In this document: positions 1-11,231 of the stretch, one piece after another
Numbering within the stretch: position 1 is the stretch's first letter
Layout of the letters: each line of letters begins with the position of its first letter
Source of the DNA: Lepidurus packardi
Lineage: Eukaryota > Arthropoda > Branchiopoda > Notostraca > Triopsidae
NCBI GenBank assembly: GCA_023053545.1
Contig: JAKZAN010000001.1
Coordinates: 13,098,024-13,162,023, forward strand
Reading direction: 5' to 3'
DNA: 64,000 bases
Made by a program: the position numbers and the translations under genes
The notes under the pieces: model-generated
The model's input: the letters and a program-made list of their open reading frames with translations, nothing else
What the model was told of the DNA's origin: nothing
The model's database searches: none

Positions 1-104
1 CTTTATGGCAAATCTTTTAAATTTAACCTGTTATAAGTTTCCATGAGTCGCAACTTCTTTTTTACTTTTAAATCAACTCTTTTCTTGTTCGTCGCCATTT
101 CCAT
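1..104 (-). pseudogene. N-terminal fragment of a pogo/Tigger-like transposase, cut by window edge
   Basis: Read from an ATG at 98 (or one two codons upstream at 104), the minus strand gives 31 codons beginning MATNKKRVDLKVKKKLRL and then a TAA at 3-5. The same stretch recurs at 17,530-17,621, where it reads KRVDLIVKEKLRRIETF and continues through KDLPQREAAVKLGINSS, a helix-turn-helix of the CENP-B/pogo type. The codon that is TAA here is CAA in that copy, so this reading frame is broken by a single substitution. The protein would be a DNA-binding transposase acting on its own terminal repeats. The rest lies outside the window. Family placement rests on the HTH alone. Confidence 0.55.
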
Positions 105-289
105 GTAACAGCAGGGACGTAGCCAGGAATTTTCAAAGAGTACGCAAAACCCTTTTTTGAGGCCCCCACACATTTTCAGTAATCAAAAAGACTACGTAAA
201 TATATTTTTATTTCAACTTAAGCATTTAGACGCCTATCGTTACACGGGTCAAAATCACACATTAACTTTTGCACATCAGTCTTAATATC

Positions 290-926
290 TTAATAAATGT
301 GGAGCAACGCCAGGCCTGTTAGTCTGGTTTGGCCCGTTGTGTTCCGCAAAGAAGTTTTTATACGGCGAAGGGCACTGAATGAGCGCTCTACATTTGCAAC
401 GCTAACAGGCAGTGTCGAAAATTTTAAAAACAGTTGCGATTCCCGGGTAATAACCCTCGTTAATGCATGCCACACTATTAAGTAGCTTCTTATGTGCGTG
501 CTCGTTGTTAGTGTCCTTCCACTTCATCTTCCACGACAGAACTTCATATTCCAAATCCTTGCAAGTGAACTGTCCCAGGTCTTTTTGATAGGCTTCGTAT
601 ATGCCTTTAAGAATTTCCTTTCCGTGCACAGATGCAAAGTCGAGCAGCTTCAGTTTTGCGGGTGTAAGAGGCTGAGCCCCAAACTTCCGTCGCTTCTCCA
701 CCAACTGGGCTTGCAGTTCGGAAATCACATGGTCTAAAAAAAGGGACAAAGATATTCTTCTGTAATAAGTTTCGGGGTCTCCGGCTGTAGCATTGCTCCG
801 TTTGATTTGTCTGCCACACATACGCGGCATGGATTCTTCAGTAACTACCAAATCTGCCATTCGTCAAGCTTCGGGGTAAAGTTCGCGGAATTTCTCCTCC
901 ACATTGGCAGGCATACCTGTCTACAC
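290..926 (-). pseudogene. Degraded hAT-family transposase, C-terminal part (ZMYM1-like type)
   Basis: The 402-860 frame contains MPRMCGRQIKRSNA and YYRRISLSLFLDHVISELQA. These match the segment before the dimerisation domain in hAT transposases of the ZMYM1/52-kDa-repressor type. The hAT C-terminal dimerisation motif follows in another frame at 290-410: TLPVSVANVERSFSALRRIKT then LRNTTGQTRLTGLALLHIY. The frame change falls in a TTTTCG stretch near 410-416. Upstream, the same frame as 402-860 continues as NVEEKFRELYPEA but is interrupted by TGA at 864-866 and TAG at 921-923. With at least two stops and one frameshift it is dead. The N-terminal BED/TTF zinc-finger and catalytic regions are missing. 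Confidence 0.72.
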
Positions 927-1049
927 TGTTATTGCTGCATCAGCTGCAGATCAATGCTTGCTTTGAAGCGGTTAAAATTCCTTTAAAATTTCATTCCCTA
1001 AAGCGGTGATTTTAATAGTTAGTTATCGCAATAAGCAGCATCTACTGTA

Positions 1050-3210
1050 TTTATTTTTTTCTTATTTCGACTAATCCAAGAAGCAAGCGTGGGTGGGGGA
1101 AGCTGGGTACGGCAAAAGCAAGGCGAAACTAGTGATCTCAACTTGTCATATGAGAGAGCTCCCTTGGTGGTCGTACTGTTGTCTGCGTTAGTTCAAAGGG
1201 AAAGCTATGGCAACATCTCATTGAAACACTTTCATTAGCTTTGGAGGAAGTCATCTTTTCTTCCTTTAGTCTTTAGTTTTCCTCGTGGTTTCCTACTAAA
1301 CTCCCCTCTTAGATTACTCTAGTATATTTTAAAAGCCCCTACACCCGCCCTAAAGAGATCAATAAGAAGTTGCTGCGAGGAAGACTCGCTCTCCCAACTT
1401 TGGAAACGGGCTCTAACTAACCAGACTATATTAGAGAACCACAGAAGTACAGGCCTCCAGACATTAGTCTTCATGTCACTGTGAGTTAAAGCCCGCCGAG
1501 TCCCATCTTGCCCGTCGACAAGCTTCATTATAGCGCTCTGACGAACGTATTAAAGTTGCAGACGCTCACGCTCTCGCGCTTTCTCTCCGTACCTCGTTCT
1601 GTCTTTCAAGTTCCAACATGCCGAGCTTCGGCTTTAATTTTTTAACTGTATTTTTTTTTTTGGACTTGTTCTTTTTCACCATCTTCCTCGTTTCAGACGG
1701 TCGCGGGCAAGTTCAGTCAGTGTTCAACTTGACAGCAGACAATTACAAGGAAATTATCCTCTCTTTAAATAACAAAAAAGGGGGAAAAAAAGAAGGAAAC
1801 ACTCTACCGCGCGCCGCAACTGAGGGCTGCAGGCTCTGCCTCATTGTTTTCGAACGAAACCCCTTTATCAGTCTAGCTTTCTGGATAATCCTCACGTCGT
1901 TTAAGAGTTTTTGGCCGCGAAAAAGTTACTTTCCCACGCACCGCAATGTTTTTAGCTTTGTTCGGCTGTTTTGTATGGCTCAAAGCGTCGGAATTAGCCT
2001 TTATAGCCAACCCAGGATGCGAATTAAGACCAGAAAAAAATAATAAAATAAAAACAAAATAGGGGTACGGGCGTCAAGGAAGAAGAGCACCGAAGAAGCC
2101 GAAATTTCCATCGGGATTTTTTGGGTCTTATGTGTCGAGCGCCAAGTCAGAACTGACGTGTTTATTCGGCTCTTCTCTGTCTCTGCCGGCCCTTAAAATA
2201 AAACACAAGACAATATCTTGACGCCAACAAATTGAATTGCGTGCGGCAAAAGCTCTTTCCCATCCTCCGCTTTTTTTTCCCGACTATTATTCTTTGCTGC
2301 CCTTTCTTCCTCCCCCAGTCTAGGCTTATGCTAGGCCTATTGCTCGCAGCACAACCCACTCACATACATATATAGGATAAGCTTGGAATTTTTTTTTTTT
2401 GGTATGTTACAGTTAGGCGCGACATTCTGAGGCCCTGATAGCTCTTTTTCTTTGCCTGGCTTTCCTTGCCTTTGGAAAGAAATACAAGGCTATTTGCCCA
2501 TTTTCCTCTTGACCGCCACTAACAGCAACGACGGGTGATATTTCCCAATTCTCCTCGGTTAACCGTAAAAGCCTGCCCTGTACACGCATGGGTCCCTAGG
2601 AAATGCCGTTGGATTGTATCGAGTTTGGTGGAACACAAGTCTGCTTTGTATCCATTAGACTTTCCAGGCAAGTCTTAACAAATAACGTGCGGCCCGAGTA
2701 GACGTCAGCTATCCAGTTAAAAGCTAGAAAGAGGCCAAAGAGAGAACGAGCGAACAAGAAGGGGGAAAATCTCATGAAAGCTACAGTTTCGCCTGCAATG
2801 ATCACAAAGTATCGGATTTAAGTCGACCAATTATTTGCTACAGGGGAATGGATACTCCGGACTCGACTGGACTGGAACCAGTTTCTGGTAATTTGAGAGT
2901 ATGGCATATATCATTCGGTGGGTAACACTAGACCGTATCTCTAAAAAAGAAAAAAAATGTCTTATTACTTCTACTAGGAGTCTTGAGATTTGATTTAAAG
3001 AAGGTAAAAAAAAGGAAAATTTGAGAGGCCGTTTGTAGGGAGTCGTTTGAGCTAAGTCTTAAAAAAAAAAGGAAAGATTTTTTTTCCCCATTCGTGCAAC
3101 CTGCTGTCGAAACGGAGATAAAGCACTATTAGGCAGGAAAAGCCGGAAAACTTCCAAGTCGCGACTTCAGGGGAAATCGTTTCGGTTCTTGGAAACCAGA
3201 TACGGATTTG

Positions 3211-3266
<56 letters not shown>

Positions 3267-4195
3267 AGTCTCCGACCAAGTTTTAGGTTTTAAGAGAGGT
3301 TTCCCTTTATGGAGGTTTCAAAACTCTGGGAATAATGTCGAAGAGGGTAAGGCGCGAACCAGAGGCCGTTGGGTATGCAGACACCATACGCAATCCGTAA
3401 ATGAAGACGCCTTTCATGTCATATCTCCCAGGAGGGCCGATGCTGGAACAAGTTTTCGGTTACACACATGCAAATAACGTACAAGGAAACTTGCTGCTTG
3501 TGTTTAGACAAGAGCAGGATGTTTTGCCCCTCTTTCGTCCGTACCTCATCCCATTTTGCGTATGGAGGTTGTTAATTACCACCTGTCTAAGAATAGGGGA
3601 GAAATTGTAAGAAACCAAAAGAAGAAAAGACGAGAAAAAAAAGACAGTTGCTAACAAAACTCGGAAGGTTACCATAGTAGCAAAGGCTGTCGAGTGCCAC
3701 ACCAAAACCGTGGATCAAGGTAATTTACCCAAGGCATGCAAAAAAAGGGTCTGGTGCATGGTGGAAACTTGGCAGCATTCGATAGAAAAGCACTTGCTAT
3801 TGTACAACCTGCGGTGCAGCCTTTTTGGTGGTCCGGGCTAATGTATACTCTCGCGCAAGGAAAAAAAGAAGGCCCAACGACGGTAAAAAAAATAGCCTTT
3901 TCTGAGGAACATTATTATTTAGCTGTCCTATTTAGTCAATGTGAGTAATAGGTGGTTGACTGCTGGCAGACAGCAGCGCGGGCAGAAATAAGAAGCCGCA
4001 GGCCGTCTTTTCGCTGAATAGCAAGCTGAATAGTTAATTTAGAGGGAGTGCGAATCGTTAAGGTAATTTGTTAGCTTTCATGAACCTTTTCGAGAAGTCA
4101 TGTTTGTACAGTTGGCATGAGCCAGGACAAGCCAAGAAATGAAGAGGAGGAGCCAAGAAAAAACGGCAGTATTACTGCGAATGGCAAAAGGAATA
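1050..4195. other. Intergenic, no supported gene
   Basis: No recognisable coding sequence. A 141-codon open frame at 1,618-2,043 (+) starts with a poly-T-encoded hydrophobic run and has no family I recognise. I treat it as chance. A (GA)n microsatellite lies at 3,217-3,262. Confidence 0.5.
3217..3262. repeat. (GA)n microsatellite
   Basis: About 23 uninterrupted GA units. It creates artefactual Arg-Glu and Ser-Leu open frames on the two strands. Confidence 0.97.
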
Positions 4196-4249
4196 CAGTA
4201 GATGACGCATTTTGTGATAAGTTTGTCAAGGGAATATTGATTCTATTAA

Positions 4250-4779
4250 GGCGGCCGTATACCTTAGCTCGGTATAGGCGGTTAGCATGGGTCATTTTGG
4301 AACATCATTTTGAGAAAACCAATACATTGCATGAACAAATTCTTTGACAGCAAGCTTGAGCACACTACCAGCTAGTGCACAAACAATCTACCTTCTTTCC
4401 AGTTAAAAATAAATTGGAAACATCCAAATGAAGTTTGCAACCGTGTGAAATACCTTGCCTATAAATACGGCCTTTGGTTGCGGAATAGCTATTCAAAAAT
4501 AAAACTTTGGCTGTAAATTCTTTTCATCTGACGTGACAACAGACAGGCCGTTTCCGAGAAATTTTGTTCCAACTTGATTTGGGACATTGTGCTGCCACAG
4601 CAAACTGTGGTAACAAATTGTAATTTTCAGAAGCAAAACAAACGTAGAAACTTTGCCGGCAATAAGCTATACATTTACTTTTATTTTTACTTCCTTAGGC
4701 AAGGCCTTTGCAAAAGAATAACACACATCAGCGCCATCTGTGACCGTTTTGCAACAGTAAGCTAAAGTGTACGGGAGCT
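4250..4779. mobile_element. TTAA-flanked MITE, 530 bp (piggyBac-type target site)
   Basis: Flanked by TTAA at 4,246-4,249 and 4,780-4,783. It begins GGCGGCCGTATACCTTAGC and ends GCTAAAGTGTACGGGAGCT, so the termini are imperfect inverted repeats with family consensus GGCTCCCGTATACCTTAGC. Removing it with one TTAA rejoins the host pogo sequence to match the uninterrupted site near 17,293. Related copies are at 37,559-37,820 and 46,039-46,432, sharing the tail CATCAGCGCCATCTG. TTAA duplication is typical of piggyBac-type elements; no transposase is present, so the class is inferred. Confidence 0.65.
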
Positions 4780-4870
4780 TTAAGCGGAGATTCTAATTAC
4801 CGAAAATCGGAAATGTGTACCCAAGAAACCAAGCATCGTCTTCTTTTTGACGCTTTCGCACACGGGAAGT

Positions 4871-4980
4871 GGACACCCGGACGACTCGATAAAAGGACTC
4901 CGTGTACCCGACATAAGGACGCCAGGCCCTGACAGAAGGACGCCAGGTCCATCACCTTTAAGGGACCGATAGAATTTCGA
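4871..4980. repeat. 21-bp-period repeat array, copy A
   Basis: Successive units of 21-22 bp resemble GTACCCGACATAAGGACGCC and AGGCCCTGACAGAAGGACGCC-like sequence, ending in an AAGGGACCGATAGAATTTCG tail. Copy C near 19,250-19,370 shares the units and this tail, and loci B (14,460) and D (33,085) share the units. Confidence 0.6.
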
Positions 4981-5277
4981 ATTATCGTGGGTTTCTAAGG
5001 GATTGTCCCCTAAGCGTAGAAGTACGCTGGAAATTACAGGATTCGTCTAGACGACGTAAAAGCCATGTCAATGGTCAATATGCAAAGTCCATGTAGTAAT
5101 CATTACTGTAGTTTCCTTACTGTACATGTGAAGATTCTTTTGAAATTGATTCTAATATCCGAAAGTGTGATTGTAATAACCGACTAAAATGCTATGAATT
5201 GTATCATTTGAATCGGTCCTTTAAAAGTTGATTCCCTAAAAATAATAACCAGTGATCACAATAAGCGGCATCCTCTG

Positions 5278-8200
5278 TATACACGCAAAGAGCAAAAAGA
5301 GAACAATTGTCGTGGGCTTATCTGCCAGCAACCACCTGACTTCCAACAGAGAATTTGGGGGGTTCAGGGGAGTGCTCTCCTGCATCTACAGCTTAATTCC
5401 TTACCCGGCACACGTCTCATTTAGTGCGCTCTATGTCCCAAGTCCTGCTACAAATAAACTGAGATTACTTCTTGGCGCATGGCAAATTCATTTACTCGCC
5501 CCAGCACTCATCCCCAAAGCTTTAAAAGGCAGCGGGAAAAGATTAACAAGATGTATTTTCGCTGTTTTGTCCCTTTTTTTACTTTATCCACTGTTATATT
5601 GATCGCACCGAGAGATAAAAGTCACGCTACTTTGGCACAGAATAGGTTAAAAAAAGGATCGATTGAAAAATGATCCAGTTTTCAGACAGATTATTTCCCT
5701 TCGCGTCACTGCCAGGAGTGATGAACGCCAAGAAATAGACCACCCCCCTCGATAACAAAAGGAAACCTTTGCAACCCCCAATATAGCCTATTAAAATGCG
5801 GTAACTAAACCATTTTTTACAACGTCCATTGGTTTGGGGATCTGCCCATTCAATCATAGATAAGCCCGTATTTGCTTTTGTCTTAAGGGGCTATATTCTA
5901 GGAAATGGTCCTACTCCATGTGATGGCCATCATTCCTTGCGAAACTTGCGAAAAAAGAAAAGAAAAGAATTTTAATCACAGCAAGTTCCCCTTTGCTTCT
6001 TTTTTATGTCAATTGAAGCGTCAGTGCTAGCTTTACTCTATATAAAGAAGAATGGCAGGTTGTATAAAAGCCCCCCCCCCATTTTTCTTTTTAAAGCCCT
6101 GTTTAGCTCCAACTGTTCCATATAAGTGAATTCAATTTTTTTGATTTGCTAATATCCCGTCCCAGGTCCACAAGGCCATTTGTATACAAGTCCCCACTTT
6201 CATATGTGCCCTGCAACTGCAGTATGGCACTTAATAAGCTCTTTATGACGTCGTGTGTGCGCCCCTCAGCCGTTCCTATAATTGCTGCTGCTAAAGCCCT
6301 TGCCATGCAAAGGCACAATGGTTTAATCCGAGTTCCTAATAAGTTCCCTCTTTTCAATAAGAAGAGAGGGGATTTGGTAAGCTGGGGTTTCCTGCGTCAC
6401 TCACATCCCAAGCTGCATAAACGGGAGACAAGTAACATGAATGGGCTGGATGTGTGTAGACTGGGGGGCGGAGGCTGTATATTGAGAAATTGGAGCTAAA
6501 AACGCTGCTTATTGGATTTGTTGACTAAAAAAGACACGCAGAGGGGGGCCAGAATGGTAAAAAAGGGACTCGCAATGATCTAATGCAGTGTAATCCTTTC
6601 CCCTGCCTGCTGCCCGGCAAGTCGTCGCGACGCCTCACATCGTCTTTATGGATAGAAAGGGAGTGACAATTTCGCCTAGCTGATGACAGCCATGAAAAGC
6701 TCGTTCCTCTCGCGTCTTTTCACTCTTTTCAAAGGGTCCCCTCTCTTGTATGTCTGCATATTCGCTCTGGCTTAGATTTCCCTCTCTCCCTTTTGCTCTC
6801 TGCATGCTCTGTATGGTGTAGCGGCAGACAGAAACCTTTGGACTCGTTACTACGGTAATTACCTCCTCTGCGAAGTAGAACGAGTGGTGTGTTGCGCTTT
6901 ACTGGGAGGAGAGGGAGGGTAGGGTCGTGATATGCAGCGAAGCATGGGTTTTTAGCCATCAAAACCTCTTTTGCCTTTTCAAATTTGCATTGCTCAGCGA
7001 TGCTCTGGCACACTTTTGAGAGAAACGTTTCTCTTTCTGACAGAAATACGAGCCCAATACCCGCTGCCTTCTACCAAGGCCTTTTAAAAGAATTAAAAAA
7101 ATGCACGGTAGTCCTCTTTTGTTGGGTTTCGTACTACATTGCTTTGACTTGTAGGTGGGGGAATAAATTTCACCATGCATGACAGTCCCTGTTGGGATAA
7201 TATAGGCCTTGTCATGGATAGGCCATTACCTTATTTTACAGAAAAGGTCAGGGCCTGTGGATGCTTGGTACCGCCAGTATAGAGCATGGTATTTACCCGG
7301 AAAGGAAAAGGGAGGGGACAAAAAAAGGTAGATATGATTCCATGTGTAGAATATTTTATTATTTTTTTCACTGAGAAATCGAAACGCTCGCAAGACCCGA
7401 GTTTCCAAAACTCCACTCCATTAAATCTTCCATAGACATATTTAAAGAAAAAAAAAAGACTAGAAAGGGACACACGGGATGTCCTATTGACCGAGACTTC
7501 CGGTATTCAGAAAGAGTTTTTTGGCTGCATGTGCCCTTTTGTGATCATGAAAGCATCTGTAGAGTTAACAGGGGCGTGGTTCCAAGGAATCTCTTATCAT
7601 AGGCATAAAATTAGAAACCGAAATCGATAACAGACCCAATGTGCATTCGGGACAGCTTAGCGTGCTATAAGAAGAGGGGGGCAGGGGTGCAAACGCCTCT
7701 TTTTTTTAATCCCTTCTCCCAATAACTTCGAGGTGACATCAATAAGCAACGTAAGGCTCCAAATCGTGCCAAACTTTGCCAAGAAGTTCAACACATTTTG
7801 TTTCTATTCTATTTTTAGGGAAATTGCGTCAACACGACAGCGGAGGTGCATTGAAATCAAGGATTCATTTTTTATACTTTTTTTTAACCATAGGGGAGTG
7901 TTAATTGGCTAATGACAGGTTGTACTATAAAGACATGAGTATATGGCATGAGTACTTTTTTAGGGAAGTAAGATCGCTTTACTGCTAAAGCAAGGGGAAA
8001 CTGACTGCTCCCACTCGTTTTTCATTCTGACTATGGAAATTAAATGGAAAGGCTTGTCCAAAGGTTGAAGCGTCGGTTTCGAGAGTCATGCACTCTACAG
8101 ATCTAACGAGGAAAAAACGGAGAAATTTCGATTTGAGTCGCAGAGAAAAAGACGGTTTTTATTGTGGTGCCACATGCTACGCAAATCCGCTCCCGGAGTC

Positions 8201-9489
8201 GCAACGAGATAGGTTTTTGGCAAGGCCAGGTTCTGTTACTTTCTACTTTATTTTATTTTTCTTATTTTTTTGTTAAGACAGGGACATGTATGCTTGGAAA
8301 AAAGGAAGGTAAAAGGAAACATGTTAGGTTGAACTGTGCCTTGTCCATTATTCGCTTAATATAGCACTCGTCCTTGTGGAGGGATAGGTGTGTGTTTTAA
8401 AGGGATAAGAGGACAAGATGTGAAGTAAGGTATGTTAAGGTGATTTGCATGCTGTTGGTAAGTTGTCATTTGAACAGGAACCAGGAAAGTCCATCTGAAA
8501 GGCAGGTATAGAGTGATTAAAGAGTCCCCGTTCGTATTCCGTGTGTGTGCTTTTGTGGACGAAGAACGAAGAAGCTTCCTGCATGCATGGTGGGTGACCA
8601 TGATGAGATGCTGTTTGGCAAGGTATATGGAAGCTGTCTGATTTGAGAGGACAGGAAGACAGCCAAGAGCGAAACCGAATACTGTCATTTAGTGCGATCA
8701 CTGTTGACATGGCACACTTTCCAGGAGAGCAGGATTCGCTTGATCCTGTGCGAAGAGCGAAAGCTTTTTGCCAGTCGCAAACGGTCTTCCCTTCTCTCCC
8801 CCCACTTCGTTGTCCTCAGATCGCAATTTCGCGCATGGGTAGCTTAAATTCCTGTCATTTACGTTTGTATGGGCTTTCAAGCAATCGACTTTTAGACTTG
8901 CTTTAGGTGGAGTTAGGGACACTTTCAACGTCATGCAAAGTCGTTTTGCCTTTCGGCTTGCCAAGTTTTTCTCCAAGCTCCCGACAAACTACCTTGAAAA
9001 AGCCCTGGCATTGGCATTATTGTTACTTTTCTGCGTAGAAACAGCACCCTCCCACCTTTTTTTACCTATTCTACAAGTTTAAAGAGCGTAACGACGGTAT
9101 AGAATGTGTGTTAAGACATCTTGGCAACTTGGCATGGCTTGTAATTTGGTTCTAAATTATTCCCAGCGCATTCGGGAGGCCCTTTGGCAACTTGGAGTTG
9201 TAGTTTGCATCCTACATATACGATTGAAATGTAAACTCAAAACTGTACCTTTGATGCTCGTGACTTACACGATCCTTTCGCTCTTTACCGAACTTGTTAC
9301 TCTAATGCTGGCCCTAACGTTGAATAATGCCGATGGGGGGAAATGGTAGCGACTTTTGCGGGTATAATTGTGGTAGAGGCCCAAACCAGCATTCGAGTTC
9401 TCGGTATTAACTTTCTTGTCAAGCTACGAGCAAAAACAAAAACAAAACATAAAGAAATAACAGCTTTAGAAGTAAATGCTCGTATGGGG
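5278..9489. other. Intergenic, no supported gene
   Basis: Only short open frames with no recognisable domain. There are AT- and T-rich tracts, a C10 run near 6,070, and TATA-like strings near 6,039 without an accompanying gene. Confidence 0.45.
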
Positions 9490-10160
9490 TAAAACACTGT
9501 CTGACCTACATCCTTACCCACTCTATATAAGCTATTAAAAAAATTAAAAAAGAAACTCACGTTCATTCACTTTATTCAATTTTATTACAGTAATGTAGGC
9601 CCGGGTCGTGATCGTAACGCTCGGATTCCTGGGCGACGGTTACATTGGCGCTGTCCCCCCAAACGTAGCTGAATCAATGAGCCAAACGCCATCGACACCG
9701 ACAAGTCAGCAATCTGGAACCAATTTGCTTGTCTTGCTCCGCTTTTGTCAAATCAGTTACAAGCAACAGTGTACAGGAAAGGAGGGGTGAAAAGTGTGAA
9801 AGAGGGGGGTCCTTTGCCAATCTCTTCTGCTTCAAACCTCATTCAGTATAGAACCAGATTCAGTTTGGAGTCAGATTCATCACATGCAAATGATCACATG
9901 TACTTTTCGCATACTCGGGGTGTCGTACGGTCTGGCCTTCAGAAAAGAACCCAAGGATTGACAGGGGACCGAGTTTGAAACCCCGCCCATTCTTGCAGGA
10001 TTTAGTTGGAACCAGAAAGAAGAATAACCTTTATATTCGTTCTCAATGCACGTGCATGACACCAATAAAATTGAATAAAGTGAATGAACGGGAGTTTTTT
10101 TTAAAAAAAATTTAATAGCTTATATAGAGTGGGTAAGGATGTAGGTCAGACAGTGTTTTG
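9490..10160. repeat. Inverted repeat with ~96-bp arms (9,490-9,585 and 10,065-10,160)
   Basis: The left arm (AAACACTGTCTGACCTACAT ... TTCAATTTTATT) is matched by the reverse complement of 10,065-10,160 with only a few differences in an A/T run. Homology stops sharply on both sides of each arm. Each arm holds CTCTATATAAG. Each also carries two AATAAA hexamers oriented outward from the 480-bp loop. The loop has a short frame MSQTPSTPTSQQSGT at 9,677 but no recognisable enzyme. It could be a foldback element or two oppositely oriented retroelement ends. Confidence 0.7.
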
Positions 10161-10627
10161 AAGGAAAAGGCCTTGGATATTTGCGTGGTGCACTCAGAAG
10201 CGATTCGTTGCGGATCTTGGTGAGGGATACACCAAACCCTTGAAGCTTGAATGTATCGGTATTTGGCAGCAGATTTGCCAGTCATGCGGTAGTTGCTATT
10301 CTGTAAGGAGACGATATTACTCGGCTGCGTGACTGTAGGATAGCTTGCAGATGCCAAAACAGTCGCCGTAGAAACGTTGCGAACGTCATTAGGCAAGACA
10401 GTTCCCATGCTCAGGGCCAAATAAGCCTGAAATAGGGTAACGTAAAGCCTACGTATGGGATTCCAGGGAAGAAGAACAGGGTGGAAAACATGTGCAAGTC
10501 GTAAACTTGCTTCAAAAGTCCCAAGGAAAAGGGGATCCCGGCTTCGCTTTACGGACAGAAGAAGGCAACTTTGATGTCGTTGCTTAATTCCTGTTATTGG
10601 TAAGGGCTTGGCCTTGCCTCCACTCAA
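10112..10627 (-). other. Unassigned 171-codon open frame ending in the inverted-repeat arm
   Basis: One of the longer frames outside SoxC. It reads through FLGTFEASLRLAHVFHPVLL and ends ..KTLSDLHPYPLYISY inside the right arm of the 9,490-10,160 inverted repeat. I recognise no domain, catalytic motif or signal peptide. Its abutment on a repeat end suggests it belongs to a mobile element, if it codes at all. Chance openness is equally possible. Confidence 0.2.
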
Positions 10628-10799
10628 AAATAAAAAGAGCGGAAGAAATCAGTAAAATAACTTTCGCCCGTGGAACCTTTTTGCCTTTATGGATCGGGTC
10701 TTAGACCCAGTTGCACCACACCGTCCCGCAGAAAGGCAATTCAAAACTTAGGTGTACCAATTTAGACTTGTTAAGAAGTGCAATAATTGCGCTCACTTA

Positions 10800-10865
10800 C
10801 CTTACTAATTATCATATAATAATAATATAATTATTGTAATATATTATAATAATTATAATATAATA
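10800..10865. repeat. AT-rich microsatellite
   Basis: Degenerate (TAA)n/(TA)n tract of about 60 bp in otherwise unique sequence. Confidence 0.85.
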
Positions 10866-11117
10866 CTTAAAAAAGAGCTGAGCTGAGTTGCTTAAGGCAC
10901 AGTACTGAGAAAGCGAAAATCCTGCTACGTAAAACGTTGTGAAAATTTCTGCCAAATTTCTTGACAGTAACGTAGCTAGTATCAATACCAAGGATAACGC
11001 AAGATTCATTTGGTTAATTTCTGCATTAACTAATTTGAAAAATGATCTTGTACATAATTTCCCCAGCTCTAAAGCTCTCAAATTTGGAAACTTTCCTCCG
11101 TTAGATATAGTTGTACG

Positions 11118-11231
11118 ACATTTTGAAAGGCAAGTTGAGTGTATTTTGACAGATTTTTATCACATTTTGAAAGGCAAGTTGAGTGTATTTAGACAGATTT
11201 TTATCACATTTTGAAAGGCAAGTTGAGTGTA
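11118..11231. repeat. 44-bp tandem repeat, 2.6 copies
   Basis: Units start at 11,118, 11,162 and 11,206, each beginning ACATTTTGAAAGGCAAGTTG. The first two units differ at only one base (TTTTGACAG versus TTTAGACAG), indicating recent duplication. Confidence 0.95.

Larger units (their letters stand above)
1..1047 (-). mobile_element. Pogo-like element, 5' part, with hAT remnant inside it
   Basis: The outer end is at 1,047, where the minus strand begins CAGTAGATGCTGCTTATTGC, followed outside by the TA dinucleotide expected at a pogo target site. The inner 70 bases (about 975-1,045) match the end at 5,205-5,277, including CCTTTAAAA and ATTCCCTAAA blocks. The transposase start lies at 98-104. 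Between terminal repeat and transposase start sits a degraded hAT transposase (290-926). The simplest reading is that a hAT element inserted into the pogo 5' leader. The exact junctions cannot be placed by eye. Confidence 0.5.
4196..5277. mobile_element. Non-autonomous pogo-like element with two nested repeats
   Basis: The left terminal repeat starts at 4,196 (CAGTAGATGACGCATTTTGT) after a TA. The right end, read on the minus strand from 5,277, begins CAGAGGATGCCGCTTATTGT and is followed outside by TA. The segment 4,784-4,860 (GCGGAGATTCTAA.., AAGCATCGTCT..TTTTTGAC) matches 17,290-17,415 of the pogo transposase copy, so this is an internally deleted relative. It contains no intact frame. A TTAA-flanked MITE sits at 4,250-4,779 and a 21-bp-period array at about 4,871-4,980. 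Confidence 0.65.

Noticed and set aside
1618-2043. 141-codon plus-strand frame with a hydrophobic N-terminus resembling a signal peptide
   Set aside because: The hydrophobic run is Phe encoded by oligo-T. The stretch SVFNLTADNYKEII vaguely recalls thioredoxin-fold proteins, but no CxxC or following fold elements are present.
9677-9790. Gag-like start MSQTPSTPTSQQSGT after a primer-binding-site-like TTGGCGCTG
   Set aside because: The match to a tRNA primer site is weak, no zinc knuckle, protease or reverse transcriptase follows, and the frame ends quickly.
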